DNA of 64,000 nucleotides from Streptomyces sp. WMMB 322 (GTDB lineage: Bacteria; Actinomycetota; Actinomycetes; Streptomycetales; Streptomycetaceae). The DNA lies in contig NZ_FMHI01000001.1 in the NCBI RefSeq assembly GCF_900090145.1, positions 62,001 through 126,000 on the forward strand, written 5' to 3'. A program made the translations under genes and the position numbers. The notes under the pieces are model-generated. The model worked only from the letters and a program-made list of their open reading frames with translations, did not search any database and was not told where the DNA came from. Shown here piece after piece: positions 26,456 to 36,516 of this stretch (position 1 is its first letter; the number at the start of each line of letters is the position of its first letter).

Positions 26456-27295
26456 TCAGCCGCCGCGCGGGGCGAGGGCCCACCACTCGACGGTGACCTC
26501 GCCCTGCCGCCACCGGCGCGGCCCGTCCGTCACGGGCCACTCGCCGGCCACCGCCTCCACCGCCCGCATCCAGCGCTGCCGGGCGCTCAGCGCCCCGTAG
26601 GGGGCCGCAGCCGCCCAGGCACGGTCGAAGTCGCGCAGGAACGCGTGCACCGGTTCCCCCGGAACGTTGCGGTGGATCAGCGCCTTGGGCAGCCGCTCCG
26701 CCAGATCGGACGGCGTCGCCAGCGACGCGAGCCGCGCCGCGAAGGTGACCGTGCGCGGTCCCTCGGGCCCCAGCGCCACCCATACGTGCCGGCGTCCGAT
26801 CTCGTCGCAGGTGCCGTCGACCAGCAGCCCGCCGGGTCCCGCCAGGCGTCCGCACAGCCGGTCCCACACCGGCGCGACCTCGTCCTCCCCGTACTGACGC
26901 AGCACGTTCGCGGCGCGGATCAGCACGGGGCGCGCCCCGTCCGGGAGCGGCACCTCGAAACCGCCGCGCACGAAGGTGAGGCCGTCACGTTCGTACGGCC
27001 GCGCGGTGGCGACCCGCCCGGGGTCGATCTCGACCCCGACGACGTGCACTCCCGGGTGCACCTTGCGCAGCCGGTGAAGCAGCTCGATGGCGGTCCACGG
27101 GGCGGCCCCGAATCCCAGGTCGACCGCGACCGGGGGCCGGGCGCCGACGCCGGTCGGCGTGCCGTCCGGGAGCGGGCCGCGAAGCAGCGGAGCGTGGACG
27201 GCGGCGATCCACCGGTCCATGCGGCGCAGCCGGTTGGGGCCGGTGGTTCCCCGCGTCACGTTCCCGATGGAACGGGCCGTGGGGCGGGCTTTCAT
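26456..27295 (-). CDS. Class I SAM-dependent methyltransferase
   Basis: 279-residue Rossmann-fold methyltransferase. Motif I is [21 protein letters not shown] ([12 protein letters not shown] at about 56-67) and the acidic ribose-binding residue lies in [16 protein letters not shown]. The later [15 protein letters not shown] region replaces the usual NPPY, so it is not a DNA or rRNA amino-methyltransferase. The start ATG 27295 (MKARPTARS) is chosen because longer readings cover non-conserved Arg-rich sequence. Substrate unknown. It is convergent with DUF2267. Confidence 0.75.
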   Translation of the reverse strand: MKARPTARSIGNVTRGTTGPNRLRRMDRWIAAVHAPLLRGPLPDGTPTGVGARPPVAVDLGFGAAPWTAIELLHRLRKVHPGVHVVGVEIDPGRVATARPYERDGLTFVRGGFEVPLPDGARPVLIRAANVLRQYGEDEVAPVWDRLCGRLAGPGGLLVDGTCDEIGRRHVWVALGPEGPRTVTFAARLASLATPSDLAERLPKALIHRNVPGEPVHAFLRDFDRAWAAAAPYGALSARQRWMRAVEAVAGEWPVTDGPRRWRQGEVTVEWWALAPRGG

Positions 27296-27794
27296 GCCGA
27301 CGAGCGTACGGGGACGGCGCATGCGCCGGGACCGGCGGCCACGGTCACGCCGTGGCCCGGAGCAGAACGCCCCGGGCGGACCGAGGCCGGGCGACCAGAA
27401 GCCACCGAGGCCGGACGGCAAGGAACCGGCCCCCGTGCCGCATCGCCGCCTCGCCGCCTCGAACCGCGTCCGTCGAGGCGAGGCGCTCCCCACGCGTCGA
27501 GCCCCGGCGTCACGATCTGGTGCCGTGATCCGGCGGAACCGCGTCGCCGTTCCCGGCGGACCGCTTTGCCGTGATCCGGCGGACCGCGTCGCCGTGATCG
27601 GAAAGCCGCGGTGTCACGATTCGGTACAGCCGGAATGGGAAGCAGCAACTCCGGTGTTCTCGCTGGGAGGGCCGGAGGCTCCGCGTACGCACGCCCGCCG
27701 CATGCCGGACCGCTGGGCGTGCCGCAGAGTCCGCGGCTCCGGCGGCACCGCCGGTGTCCGCAGCGCAGGCACTCCACACGAGGAGGCATCGCCC
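27296..27794. other. Long gene-free region upstream of mshA with direct repeats
   Basis: 499 bp without a credible gene between divergent genes. At 27522-27610 there are near-identical units built on GCCGTGATCCGGCGGACCGC (best copies near 27522 and 27569, with a third GCCGTGATCGG at about 27590). The mshA promoter must lie here. I see no recognised operator. Confidence 0.45.
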
Positions 27795-29177
27795 GTGAGC
27801 CAGTACATGGCGCGGCTCGGTCAGCTCCGCTCCCTCCCCCGGGCCCGTCGGCCCGCCCAGCCGCAGCAGCAGCGCCCGTGGCTGCGGCTCGGGTCCGGCC
27901 GGCGCCCCCGCAGGGTCGCCATGCTGAGCGTGCACACCTCCCCCCTGCACCAGCCGGGGACGGGAGACGCGGGCGGCATGAACGTCTACATCGTCGAACT
28001 CGCCAAGCAGCTCGCCGCCCACGGCACCCAGGTGGAGATATTCACGCGTTCGACGGCGGCCGCCCTTCCGCCCAGCGTCGAACTGGCCCCCGGAGTCCTC
28101 GTCCGGCACATCGACGCGGGCCCGTACGAGGGCCTGGCCAAGGAGGAACTGCCCGCGCAGCTCTGCGCGTTCACCCACGGTGTGATGCAGGCGTGGGCGG
28201 GCCACCGTCCCGGGCACTACGACCTGGTGCACTCCCACTACTGGCTCTCCGGCCACGTCGGCTGGCTCGCCGCTCAGCGCTGGGGCGTTCCGCTCGTCAA
28301 CGCCATGCACACCATGGCCAAGGTGAAGAACGCGGCACTGGCCGAGGGCGACGCCCCGGAACCGGCCGCCCGCGTCATCGGCGAGACGCAGATCGTGCGC
28401 GCCGCCGACAGGCTCATCGCCAACACGGCCGAGGAGGCCGGCGAACTGGTCCGGCACTACGAGGCCGACCCCGCACGCACCGCCGTCGTGCACCCGGGCG
28501 TCAACCTGGAGCGCTTCAGCCCAGCCGACGGACGCGCCGCCGCCCGTGGCCGCCTGGGACTGCCGCAGGACGCCCTGATCCCGCTCTTCGCCGGACGGAT
28601 ACAGCCGCTGAAGGCCCCCGAGATCCTGCTGCGTGCCGCGGCGCTGCTCGTCCAGGACGAGCCCTCACTGCGCCGGCGGCTGCTCGTCCCGGTCGTCGGC
28701 GGGCCGAGCGGCAGCGGACTGGCCAAGCCGGAGTGGCTGCACAAGCTCGCCGCGAAGCTCGGCATCTCGGACATCGTGCGGTTCCGCCCGCCGGTGGACC
28801 AGGAGGAGCTCGCGGACTGGTACCGGGCCGCCAGCGTCCTGGTGATGCCGTCCTACAGCGAGTCCTTCGGGCTGGTGGCGGTCGAGGCACAGGCCTGCGG
28901 GACGCCCGTGATCGCGGCGGCGGTGGGCGGGCTGCCGGTCGCCGTGCGGGATGAGGTGAGCGGCTTCCTCGTCGACGGCCACGACCCGCGGGACTACGCG
29001 CGGACCTTGCGGCGCTTCGTCACCGACGGGCCGGACAGCCCCGTCGAGCGCATGGGCGAGGCCGCGGCCCGGCACGCCGCCGGGTTCGGCTGGGACGCGG
29101 CAGCGGCAGGCACCCTCGAGGTCTATGCCGACGCGATGCACGACCGTCGCCGTCACCTACGATCGGCCCATGGCTGA
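27795..29177 (+). CDS. mshA: D-inositol-3-phosphate glycosyltransferase (mycothiol synthesis)
   Basis: First committed step of mycothiol synthesis: UDP-GlcNAc + inositol-3-phosphate. 460 residues, GT-B fold, family GT4. The N-terminal acceptor site shows [19 protein letters not shown] (47-65). The donor domain shows [19 protein letters not shown] and [17 protein letters not shown] from about 356. The start GTG 27795 has AGGAGG eight bases upstream. The first ~38 residues are a basic, Pro/Gln/Arg-rich extension. The YbjN gene overlaps its end by eight bases. Confidence 0.94.
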   Translation: MSQYMARLGQLRSLPRARRPAQPQQQRPWLRLGSGRRPRRVAMLSVHTSPLHQPGTGDAGGMNVYIVELAKQLAAHGTQVEIFTRSTAAALPPSVELAPGVLVRHIDAGPYEGLAKEELPAQLCAFTHGVMQAWAGHRPGHYDLVHSHYWLSGHVGWLAAQRWGVPLVNAMHTMAKVKNAALAEGDAPEPAARVIGETQIVRAADRLIANTAEEAGELVRHYEADPARTAVVHPGVNLERFSPADGRAAARGRLGLPQDALIPLFAGRIQPLKAPEILLRAAALLVQDEPSLRRRLLVPVVGGPSGSGLAKPEWLHKLAAKLGISDIVRFRPPVDQEELADWYRAASVLVMPSYSESFGLVAVEAQACGTPVIAAAVGGLPVAVRDEVSGFLVDGHDPRDYARTLRRFVTDGPDSPVERMGEAAARHAAGFGWDAAAAGTLEVYADAMHDRRRHLRSAHG

Positions 29178-29775
29178 CGCGGCTGATGCGAAGGGCGCCC
29201 GTGGCACCGAGAGTGCCGGGTCCGCCGGGGAGAAGAACGGCGCCGGCGCCGCGAGGGGCCGCGGCGACGCGCCGGGCCGGGCCCGCGGTGCCGTCGAACA
29301 GGCCTTGCGCGAGGCCGGATTGGAGTGGGAGAGCCCCGCCGAGGGCACCTACGTCGTCACGCTTCCGGGCACGCGCAAACTCTCCACGACCTGCTCGCTC
29401 GCCGTCGGACGGCACTCGCTCTCCGTCAACGCCTTCGTCGTGCGCTGCCCCGACGAGAACCACGCGGCCGTGCACCGCTGGCTGCTGGAACGCAACACCC
29501 GCCTGTACGGGGTGAGTTACGCACTGGACAAGCTCGGCGACATCTATCTGGCGGGCCGGCTGCCGCTGGGCGCCGTCACCCCGGAAGAGGTGGACCGGCT
29601 GCTGGGGGCGGTGCTGGAGAACGCCGACGGCTCCTTCAACACCCTGCTGGAGATGGGCTTCGCGACGGCGATCCGCCGCGAGTACGAGTGGCGCACCTCG
29701 CGCGGCGAGTCGACGCGCAACCTGGACGCCTTCACGCATCTGACGGGAGGCACACCGGACGGCGGGAGCGGCTGA
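29170..29775 (+). CDS. YbjN-domain protein
   Basis: 201-residue protein whose core (about 40-190) fits the YbjN/type III secretion chaperone-like fold: [59 protein letters not shown]. The first ~38 residues are a disordered Gly/Ala/Lys stretch. ATG 29170 lies inside the 3' end of mshA, so translation is coupled. In Actinobacteria this gene commonly follows mshA; the role is not established. Confidence 0.8.
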   Translation: MADAADAKGARGTESAGSAGEKNGAGAARGRGDAPGRARGAVEQALREAGLEWESPAEGTYVVTLPGTRKLSTTCSLAVGRHSLSVNAFVVRCPDENHAAVHRWLLERNTRLYGVSYALDKLGDIYLAGRLPLGAVTPEEVDRLLGAVLENADGSFNTLLEMGFATAIRREYEWRTSRGESTRNLDAFTHLTGGTPDGGSG

Positions 29776-30047
29776 CGGCCGGCACGGGCCGGGGCGAGGC
29801 CACGGCCCGGGTCCGACGTCCGCCGCCCGAGTGCGACGGAGCGCGACGGGGTCCGATGCGCGGCCGGTGAGGGTCCGGACGCGCGGTCGGTCCTTGACGG
29901 TGCGCGACAGGTGCGCAGTGATCGAGGGTCCGGAGAACCGGTGAACCGAGAACCGGAGAACCGTGAACCGGAGAAGGTGAACCGGAACCGGAGAACCAGG
30001 GAGACCGAAGACAGAGCGGCCGGGGGCGACAGAGCGGCCGGAGGCGT
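29776..30047. repeat. Low-complexity repeats after the YbjN gene
   Basis: No gene seen. Around 29930-30000 there are tandem GAACCGGAGAACCGTGAACC-type units (about 10-bp GAACCGG repeats), followed by two AGAGCGGCCGGGGGCGAC-like units. The region ends at the stop of the convergent small secreted protein. Confidence 0.45.
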
Positions 30048-30293
30048 TCAGGACGCCACGGTGGTCTCCGGCTTCGAATCCTCCACCTCGCAGGGGAGGG
30101 GACTGCCGGTCAGATCCCCGCCGGCCGGTGCCAGGATGCGGCCCGCGTCGGCGGGCTCGTTGTGGGCCTGGGCCGCGGCACGGGCCACGGTCCTTCCCGC
30201 TTCCCTCACGACGGCCGAGGCCGAGGGTACGGCGACGAGTGAGACAGCGAGTGCGACACCGGCAGTGGTTATCGCGCGTGCGAGGTTGATCAT
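30048..30293 (-). CDS. Small secreted protein, function unknown
   Basis: 81-residue protein with a clear signal peptide: MINLARAITTAGVALAVSLV then AVPSASA, likely cut after residue 27. The mature part is about 54 residues with one Cys (in PLPCEVEDS). GGAAGGGAAG precedes the ATG. There are no domains I recognise and a cofactor is unlikely. It stands alone between the YbjN gene and the PHB-depolymerase-like gene. Confidence 0.65.
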   Translation of the reverse strand: MINLARAITTAGVALAVSLVAVPSASAVVREAGRTVARAAAQAHNEPADAGRILAPAGGDLTGSPLPCEVEDSKPETTVAS

Positions 30294-30470
30294 CTGCTTC
30301 CCTTCCGCGGTTGCCTGCACGTGGATGGCGCCCGCACGACGCCGGCGCCGGATCCATCGTGCGAGGCGCGCAACCGCCGTGCCCGCCCGGGAAGCTCCGC
30401 GACCCCTGTGCGTACCTGCCGCGGAGGGCGCGGACAAGCCACAACAGGGGTGTAGGGACTCGGAGATGCG

Positions 30471-30549
30471 TGCTCCCCCAGAGGTGTGAGCGGGCCGGCG
30501 CGCACGGGTGCCGGGTGCCGGAGCGCGCCTTTGCACCTCCGGGGGAGCA
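30471..30549. terminator. Inverted repeat between the secreted protein and esterase genes
   Basis: 16-bp arms (30471-30486, 30534-30549) with one mismatch (TGCTCCCCCAGAGGTG against CACCTCCGGGGGAGCA) and a 47-nt loop. On the minus strand it follows the esterase stop by about 25 bp, so a terminator is likely. Confidence 0.45.
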
Positions 30550-30574
30550 GCCGGGAACGGGGAGGGACCTGGCG

Positions 30575-31612
30575 TCAGCCTCCCAGCCCCCAGTCCGCGG
30601 TGATGTGCTTGGTCGAGCAGATCTTGTCGAGGAAGTGCTGGCCTGCCTTGCCGCAGTCCTCGTCCGGCTTCACGGGCGTACCGTGCGGCATCCCGTCCAC
30701 CAGGTAGCTGCGGACGACGACGTCGCCGTCCGCGTTCTCGTAGTCGGAGCGGGCGGTGCCGCCCTGCAACTCCTCGGTCGCGTCGGCCTGCTGGTCGGCG
30801 CCGAGCACGTCCGTCCACTGTTTGACGGACTCCTCGGCGTTCTTCGGGGCCACGGTCGTGTCACCCGTGCCGTGCCAGACCGACACCTGCGGCCGGGCCC
30901 CCGAGTGGTCCGGGGCGGCGTTCCTGACCAGGTCGCCCCATGCCGAGGCCGACTTGGAGACACCGGGATTCATGCAGGTGAAGGCCTCGACGACGCTGTT
31001 CGCGCACCCGTGCGGCAGGCCCGCGACTACCGCGCCGCCCTTGAAGACGTCCGGGTAGGCGGCCAGCATCGAGGCGGTCATGGCGCCGCCCGCCGAGAGG
31101 CCCGTGACGAAGACGCGTGAGGGGTCGGCGTCCAGATCCGCGACCGTCCGGTCCACCATCTGCTTGATCGACAGCGCTTCGCCCTTGCCGCGGTCGGTGT
31201 CGCCCGACTGGAACCAGTTGAAGCACTTGTTGGCGTTGTTGGCCTGTTCCTGCTGCGGTGCGACGACGGAGAAACCTCCGTCGTCCGCGGCCTTCTGCCA
31301 GCCGGCGCCCTCGAAGTACGTCGCCGCGTCCTGCGTGCAGCCGTGCAGCGCGAGAACGACGGGAGCCTTCGCGGGCAGTCCGTCCGGGGCGTAGCGGTAC
31401 ATGCCGAGCGCTCCTGGATTGGAGCCGAAACCGTCGACCTTCTCCAGGCCGGCCGCCGCGGCCTTCCCGTCCGCCGGTCCCGCGGAGCGCGAGGCTCCGA
31501 CGGGGTCCGCCGCGAACGAGGTGCCTGAGCCGGCTGCGGCGGCGAGGCCTGCGGTGGCGAGTGCGGTCAGTGCGGTCAGCAGCAGAGCGGCTTTCGAGCG
31601 GATTGCTTTCAT
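30575..31612 (-). CDS. Secreted PHB depolymerase-like esterase
   Basis: 345-residue extracellular alpha/beta hydrolase of the poly(3-hydroxyalkanoate) depolymerase/feruloyl-esterase C family. Signal peptide at about 1-35 (ALLLTALTALATAGLAAAA). LALHGCTQDAATYFEGAGW (88-106) is the typical oxyanion region, the lipase box GLSAGG gives Ser173, VWHGTGDTTV holds the acid and DGMPHGTPV the His. It is divergent from a 3-hydroxybutyrate dehydrogenase, which suggests PHB degradation and monomer use; feruloyl or acetylxylan esterase activity remains possible. Confidence 0.85.
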   Translation of the reverse strand: MKAIRSKAALLLTALTALATAGLAAAAGSGTSFAADPVGASRSAGPADGKAAAAGLEKVDGFGSNPGALGMYRYAPDGLPAKAPVVLALHGCTQDAATYFEGAGWQKAADDGGFSVVAPQQEQANNANKCFNWFQSGDTDRGKGEALSIKQMVDRTVADLDADPSRVFVTGLSAGGAMTASMLAAYPDVFKGGAVVAGLPHGCANSVVEAFTCMNPGVSKSASAWGDLVRNAAPDHSGARPQVSVWHGTGDTTVAPKNAEESVKQWTDVLGADQQADATEELQGGTARSDYENADGDVVVRSYLVDGMPHGTPVKPDEDCGKAGQHFLDKICSTKHITADWGLGG

Positions 31613-31768
31613 GGCGCTCCTTCCGTGGGGGGGGCGTCCCTTGGGGACCCGTCGACGGTAGGGGCGCGGCAACCGGCACCCGAACGTGTCGTGCGTCCAG
31701 TGGTGACCAGGTGTGAGTGTGGCGCCACCACATTGGGCGGCCGCTGCACGCGCACCTAGCGTTGCCGC

Positions 31769-32569
31769 ATGACCGAGCAGCTGACACCCGGCCCCCACTC
31801 CGTCGTCCTCGACCTGACCGGCCGCACCGCGCTGGTCACCGGTGCCGCGAGCGGCATCGGACGGGCGTGCGCCCTCAGACTGGCGGCGGCGGGCGCGAAG
31901 GTCCGGGTCGTCGACCGTGACGCCGACGGGCTGCGGGCCCTTCAGGACGAGGACGGCGGCGGCTCGCTCCAGCCCCACCCCCTCGACCTGACCGACGCGG
32001 AGGGGCTCGACGCCGCCGAGCGTCTCGCTGCCGGCACCGACATCCTCGTCAACAACGCGGGCGCCCAACTGGTGCGCCCCATCGAGGAGTTCCCGCCCGA
32101 GGACTTCCGCAGGCTGCTAACGCTGATGCTGGAGGCCCCCTTCCGTTTCGTGCGCGGAGCGCTCCCGCAGATGTACGAGCAGGGCTGGGGCCGGATAGTG
32201 AACATCTCCTCCGTGCACGGGCTGCGCGCCTCGGCGTACAAGTCGGCCTACGTCTCCGCCAAGCACGGCCTGGAGGGCCTGTCGAAGGTCACCGCGCTGG
32301 AGGGCGCCGAGCACGGCGTCACGTCCAACTGCGTCTGCCCCGCCTACGTCCGTACGCCCCTGGTGGAACGGCAGATCACCGACCAGGCGGCGGCGCACGG
32401 CATCTCGGAGGACCGGGTCGTCTCGGAGATCCTGCTCGCCGACTCCGCGCTGAAGCGGCTGCTCGAACCGGAGGAGGTCGCCGAGGCCGTCGCCTATCTG
32501 TGCACCCGGGAGGCGTCCTTCGTCACCGGCACCTCGCTGCCCCTCGACGGCGCGTGGACCGCGCACTGA
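31769..32569 (+). CDS. 3-hydroxybutyrate dehydrogenase (SDR family)
   Basis: Short-chain dehydrogenase of 266 residues that oxidises (R)-3-hydroxybutyrate to acetoacetate with NAD+. Cofactor motif TGAASGIG (24-31), NNAG (95-98), catalytic Ser (SSVHG, 147-151) and YVSAK (Tyr161, Lys165). The insert NCVCPAYVRTPLVERQITDQA is characteristic of the hydroxybutyrate dehydrogenase subgroup. It is divergent from the PHB-depolymerase-like gene over a 156-bp promoter region. Confidence 0.87.
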   Translation: MTEQLTPGPHSVVLDLTGRTALVTGAASGIGRACALRLAAAGAKVRVVDRDADGLRALQDEDGGGSLQPHPLDLTDAEGLDAAERLAAGTDILVNNAGAQLVRPIEEFPPEDFRRLLTLMLEAPFRFVRGALPQMYEQGWGRIVNISSVHGLRASAYKSAYVSAKHGLEGLSKVTALEGAEHGVTSNCVCPAYVRTPLVERQITDQAAAHGISEDRVVSEILLADSALKRLLEPEEVAEAVAYLCTREASFVTGTSLPLDGAWTAH

Positions 32570-32959
32570 CGCGCTGGCTGGGCCGCGCACTGACGCGCTG
32601 GCTGACGCGCTCGCATACGCCCGCACTGACGCGCTCGCATACGCCCGCACTGACGCGCTCGCTGAGGCGCCCACCGACGGCGGTCGCGACGTGCGGCCCG
32701 GGGCTCGGCCCGTCCCGGGCCCCGGGCAGGGTCGGGCCCCGGGCCTTCGGCCGGGTGGTGTCCCCGGGCCCTGGGGGAGAGCGGGCAGCCCGCCTGTCAG
32801 TCCGCCCGTCATCCCGCCCGGCAGTCCCGCTTCCGGGCGGCGGGCCGCCGGCCGGGCAGGCCCCGCCGGCAGCGCCCGGACCTCGCCGGCGCACCGGCCC
32901 CCGGCGTCCCGGAGGGGACCGGCGGCCACTGGCGTCACGCCACGCGCCACGGTAAGCCT
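32562..32959. repeat. 24-bp repeats and GC-rich palindromes downstream of the dehydrogenase
   Basis: CGCACTGAC-initiated units start at 32562, 32586, 32622 and 32646 (spacings 24, 36, 24). The first overlaps the dehydrogenase stop codon. From about 32696 to 32790 follows a dense palindromic stretch (GGGCCCCGGGCCTTCGGCC) of the dispersed repeat family. No gene is seen in these ~390 bp. Confidence 0.6.
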
Positions 32960-34933
32960 GTGACCATGCCCGAAGCCCGGTCTTCCGACGCCGCCTACCT
33001 GGAACTCCTCTCGCGCCGTGCGCCCGTCGAGGCGTACGACGAACCTCTCGCGCGCGCCCGTGAGGCCGGCGCACCGGCCGCCGAGCTGGCGGCTCTGGAG
33101 AACGGCAAGCTGCTCGCGTTGCGCATCCGCGCGGAACTGGAGGGCCGGCGGCGCCGCGAGGCCGAGCTGACCGCGCTCATCGAGACCGTGCACGACCTGG
33201 CCGGACTGCGCGACCTGGACGACGTGCTGCGCGCGATCGTGCAGCGGGCCCGCTCGCTGCTGGGCACAGAGGTCGCGTACATGTCCCTCACGGACCACGA
33301 GCGCGGCGACACGTACATGCGCGTCACCGAGGGGTCCGTCTCGGCCCGCTTCCAGCAGGTGCGCCTCGGCATGGGGGAGGGGCTCGGCGGGCTCGTCGCG
33401 CAGACAGCGCGCCCTTACGTCACCGACAACTATCCGACGGACGAGCGCTTCCGGCACACCGGCCCCATCGACGCGGCCGTGGGCGAGGAGGGCCTGATCG
33501 CCATCCTCGGCGTGCCGCTGCTGCTCGGCGGACGCGACGTCATCGGCGTCCTCTACGCGGCCGACCGCCGCGCGCGAGTCTTCGAACGTGAACAGATCGC
33601 CCTGCTCGGCTCGTTCGCCGCCCACGCCGCCGTCGCGATCGACAACGCACGGCTGCTCTCCGAGACCCGCGACGCGATGGCCGAACTGGAGAGCGCCAAC
33701 GAGACGATCGAGCGCGCCAGCGACGTCCACGACAGGCTCACCGAACTCGTGCTGCGCGGCGGCGATGTGACGGACGTGGCCGCCGCGGTCTCCGAAGTCC
33801 TCGAGGGACGCGTCGAGTTCGTCGAGCCGTCCGCCGCGTCGGCCCATCCCTCGGTGGAACGCTCCCGAAGCGCCGGACACGCCATGCGGGACGGAGACAC
33901 CTGGGTGACCGCCGTCACCGCCGGCGGCGAACTCCTGGGCGCGCTCGTGCTGCACGGCCATCCCCTGCTCGACCCCGTCGACCAGCGCACCTTCGAACGC
34001 GCCGCCATGGTCACGTCCCTGCTGCTGCTGGCACGCCGATCGGCGGGCGAGGCCGAGCAGCGCGTACGCGGCGAACTCCTCGACGACCTTCTCGACTCCA
34101 CGCGGCACGACCCGCGCCTGCTGCGCGACCGCGCGGCACGGCTGCACGCGGACCTCGACACGCCGCACGTACTTCTCAGCGCACGGCTCGAAGGTCCTAC
34201 CGGAGGGCCTTCCGGAGGTCATTCCGAAAAGTCTTCCGAAGGGCCGTCCGGAGGGCCCTCCGCCGGGGCCTCCGGACGCGTGGGCCCGGCGGAGCGGGAG
34301 GAGAGCCTCGGCCGGCAGCGTCTGTGGGCCGCCGCCTCCCATCTGGCCGCCACCCGGCACGGGCTGGCCGCCGCCAGGGACGGCGGGATCGTGCTGTTGC
34401 TGCCGCTGCGCGCCGACGGCACGCCGTCCCGCACCGCCGGCGAGATCGCCGCCGAACTCGGGCACTCCGCGGGCGCACCCGTCACCGTCGGCGCCTCGGC
34501 GCCCGTGGCCGCGCCCGCCGCCGAGTCCGGAGCCGTCGCCGCGGCCTACCCCGAGGCGCGACGCTGCGTGGACGCGCTGCGGCTGCTCGGACGCACCGGA
34601 GAGGGCGCGGCAGCCGAGGACTTCGGCTTCATCGGCATGCTGCTCACCGACAGCCGCGACGTCGGCAGCTTCGTACGCCGCACGCTCGGGCCCGTACTGG
34701 ACTACGACGCACGCCGCGGCACCGACCTGGTGGCCACCATGGACGCCTACTTCGCGTGCGGGATGAGCCCGGCACGCGCCAAGGACGAACTCCACGTCCA
34801 CGTGAACACCGTCGCCCAGCGCCTGGAGCGTGTGGCCAGGCTGCTGGGCGACGACTGGCAGTCCCCGGAGCGCGCCCTCGAGACGCAGCTCGCGCTACGG
34901 CTGCACAGGCTCGCGGGAGCGGTCGGAGGATGA
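32960..34933 (+). CDS. GAF-domain PucR/CdaR-type transcriptional regulator
   Basis: 657 residues. N-terminal coiled region, then a GAF domain (about 75-225; VHDLAGLRDLDDVLRAIVQR to VIGVLYAADRRARVFEREQ). A middle region with a short Gly/Ser repeat (GGPSGGHSEKSSEGPSGGPS, about 415-434) follows. The C-terminal PucR helix-turn-helix (about 590-650) reads DLVATMDAYFACGMSPARAK and NTVAQRLERVARLLG. It sits downstream of the hydroxybutyrate dehydrogenase in the same orientation and may control it. The start GTG 32960 is three codons before an ATG. The 3' end overlaps the convergent transporter gene by 39 bp. Confidence 0.82.
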   Translation: MTMPEARSSDAAYLELLSRRAPVEAYDEPLARAREAGAPAAELAALENGKLLALRIRAELEGRRRREAELTALIETVHDLAGLRDLDDVLRAIVQRARSLLGTEVAYMSLTDHERGDTYMRVTEGSVSARFQQVRLGMGEGLGGLVAQTARPYVTDNYPTDERFRHTGPIDAAVGEEGLIAILGVPLLLGGRDVIGVLYAADRRARVFEREQIALLGSFAAHAAVAIDNARLLSETRDAMAELESANETIERASDVHDRLTELVLRGGDVTDVAAAVSEVLEGRVEFVEPSAASAHPSVERSRSAGHAMRDGDTWVTAVTAGGELLGALVLHGHPLLDPVDQRTFERAAMVTSLLLLARRSAGEAEQRVRGELLDDLLDSTRHDPRLLRDRAARLHADLDTPHVLLSARLEGPTGGPSGGHSEKSSEGPSGGPSAGASGRVGPAEREESLGRQRLWAAASHLAATRHGLAAARDGGIVLLLPLRADGTPSRTAGEIAAELGHSAGAPVTVGASAPVAAPAAESGAVAAAYPEARRCVDALRLLGRTGEGAAAEDFGFIGMLLTDSRDVGSFVRRTLGPVLDYDARRGTDLVATMDAYFACGMSPARAKDELHVHVNTVAQRLERVARLLGDDWQSPERALETQLALRLHRLAGAVGG

Positions 34934-36403
34934 CCCGTCCGCGGACGCGGGGCCGGATGCGCCGCCGTCGCCGACGGCGGCGTCCTGGCCGATCTTCGTC
35001 AGGTCCAGTCGGCTGGTCTCCTTCGCACACGCGATCGCGATGACGGTGAGCAGCGCGGCAGCGATCACGTACAGCGCGATCGGCGTCGAGCTGCCGAAGT
35101 CCGCCAGCAGCGCGGTGGCGATCAGCGGCGCCGGCGCACCCGCCGCCAGCGACGAGAACTGCGCGCCGATCGACGCACCGGAGTAGCGCACCCTCGTGGC
35201 GAACAGCTCCGAGAAGAAGGCCGCCTGCGGCGCGTACATCGCACCGTGCAGGACCAGCCCGACCATCACCGCGAGCACCATCGAACCGAAGCTCTTGGTG
35301 TTGAGCAGCTCGAAGAACGGGAAGACCCACAGGCCGATGCCGACCGCTCCGATCAGATAGACCGGGCGGCGTCCGAGCTTGTCGGAGAGCGCACCCCACG
35401 CGGGGATCACGGCGAAGTGCACCGCGGAGGCGATCAGCACGGCGTTGAGCGCCGTCTGCTGGGAGAGGCCGAGCTCCTTCGTCGCGTAGACGAGGATGAA
35501 CGCGGTGATGACGTAGAAGGAGATGTTCTCCGCCATCCGCGCGCCCATCGCGATGAGCACGTCCCTCCAGTGGTAGCGCAGCACCGCGACCAGCGGCATC
35601 TTCTCCGCCTGCTCGTCCCCGCCGGTCATCGCGGACTCGGCCTTGCGCGCCTCGGCGCGGGCCCGGGCCTCCTTGAAGACCGGCGTCTCGTCGACGGCGA
35701 GCCGGATCCACATGCCGACGCCGACCAGCACGGCCGAGAGCAGGAACGGCACCCGCCAGCCCCAGCTCAGGAACGCCTCCTCCGACAGCAGTGCCGTCAG
35801 CACAGCAAGCACGGCCACGCCCAGCAACTGGCCCGCGGGTGCGCCCGTCTGCGGCCAGGAGGCCCAGAAGCCGCGGCGCTTGGCGTCCCCGTGCTCGGAG
35901 ACCAGCAGCACCGCGCCGCCCCATTCGCCGCCCAGGGCGAACCCCTGGATGAGGCGCAGCACCGTCAGCAGTACGGGCGCGAGCGATCCGATCGCGGCGT
36001 GCGTGGGCAGCAGCCCGATCGCGAACGTCGCCCCGCCCATCATCATCAGGCTGAGCACGAGCAGCTTCTTGCGGCCGATCCGGTCGCCGTAGTGCCCGAA
36101 GACGAGCGCTCCGATGGGCCGGGCCGCGAAGCCGACGGCGAGAGTGAGGAAGGCCAGCAGCGTGCCGACCAGCGGGTCGGAGCTGGGAAAGAAGAGCTTG
36201 TCGAAGACCAGGGCTGCGGCCGAACCGTAGAGAAAGAAGTCGTACCACTCGATCGTCGTGCCGACGAGGCTGGCGGCGACGACGCGCCGCAGCGACGCTG
36301 AGGGCGGCGTGGACGATGAGGACGACGGTGCCGGCGACTCCGGCGACGGGGACGCCTGGGGTGGCGTCGGACTCTTGTCAGCTGCGGGGTTCTCGGGGTT
36401 CAT
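34895..36403 (-). CDS. MFS transporter, metabolite:H+ symporter (MHS) type
   Basis: 502-residue 12-helix transporter. The MHS opening [20 protein letters not shown] (about 43-62) and the motif [13 protein letters not shown] after helix 2 place it with proline/betaine, shikimate and alpha-ketoglutarate symporters. [19 protein letters not shown] is the helix 4-5 signature and [11 protein letters not shown] repeats the loop in the second half. Both ends are disordered (Pro/Ser N-terminus, Asp/Ser C-terminus). Divergent from gpmA by 113 bp. Substrate probably an organic acid, possibly hydroxybutyrate given the neighbours (inference). Confidence 0.85.
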   Translation of the reverse strand: MNPENPAADKSPTPPQASPSPESPAPSSSSSTPPSASLRRVVAASLVGTTIEWYDFFLYGSAAALVFDKLFFPSSDPLVGTLLAFLTLAVGFAARPIGALVFGHYGDRIGRKKLLVLSLMMMGGATFAIGLLPTHAAIGSLAPVLLTVLRLIQGFALGGEWGGAVLLVSEHGDAKRRGFWASWPQTGAPAGQLLGVAVLAVLTALLSEEAFLSWGWRVPFLLSAVLVGVGMWIRLAVDETPVFKEARARAEARKAESAMTGGDEQAEKMPLVAVLRYHWRDVLIAMGARMAENISFYVITAFILVYATKELGLSQQTALNAVLIASAVHFAVIPAWGALSDKLGRRPVYLIGAVGIGLWVFPFFELLNTKSFGSMVLAVMVGLVLHGAMYAPQAAFFSELFATRVRYSGASIGAQFSSLAAGAPAPLIATALLADFGSSTPIALYVIAAALLTVIAIACAKETSRLDLTKIGQDAAVGDGGASGPASADGSSSDRSREPVQP

Positions 36404-36516
36404 GGCGTGACCGTAGGGACGAACCGGCTGTCGACACATGTGCGCGGGGGCCACACCGCAGTCAACGGATATCTCCTCCGAACACACCACCGGACACACC
36501 CAGTAGGGTGCTCCGC

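Noticed and set aside
32117..34801. 894-codon open frame on the minus strand
   Set aside because: Antisense to the GAF/PucR regulator and the dehydrogenase; no recognisable domain.
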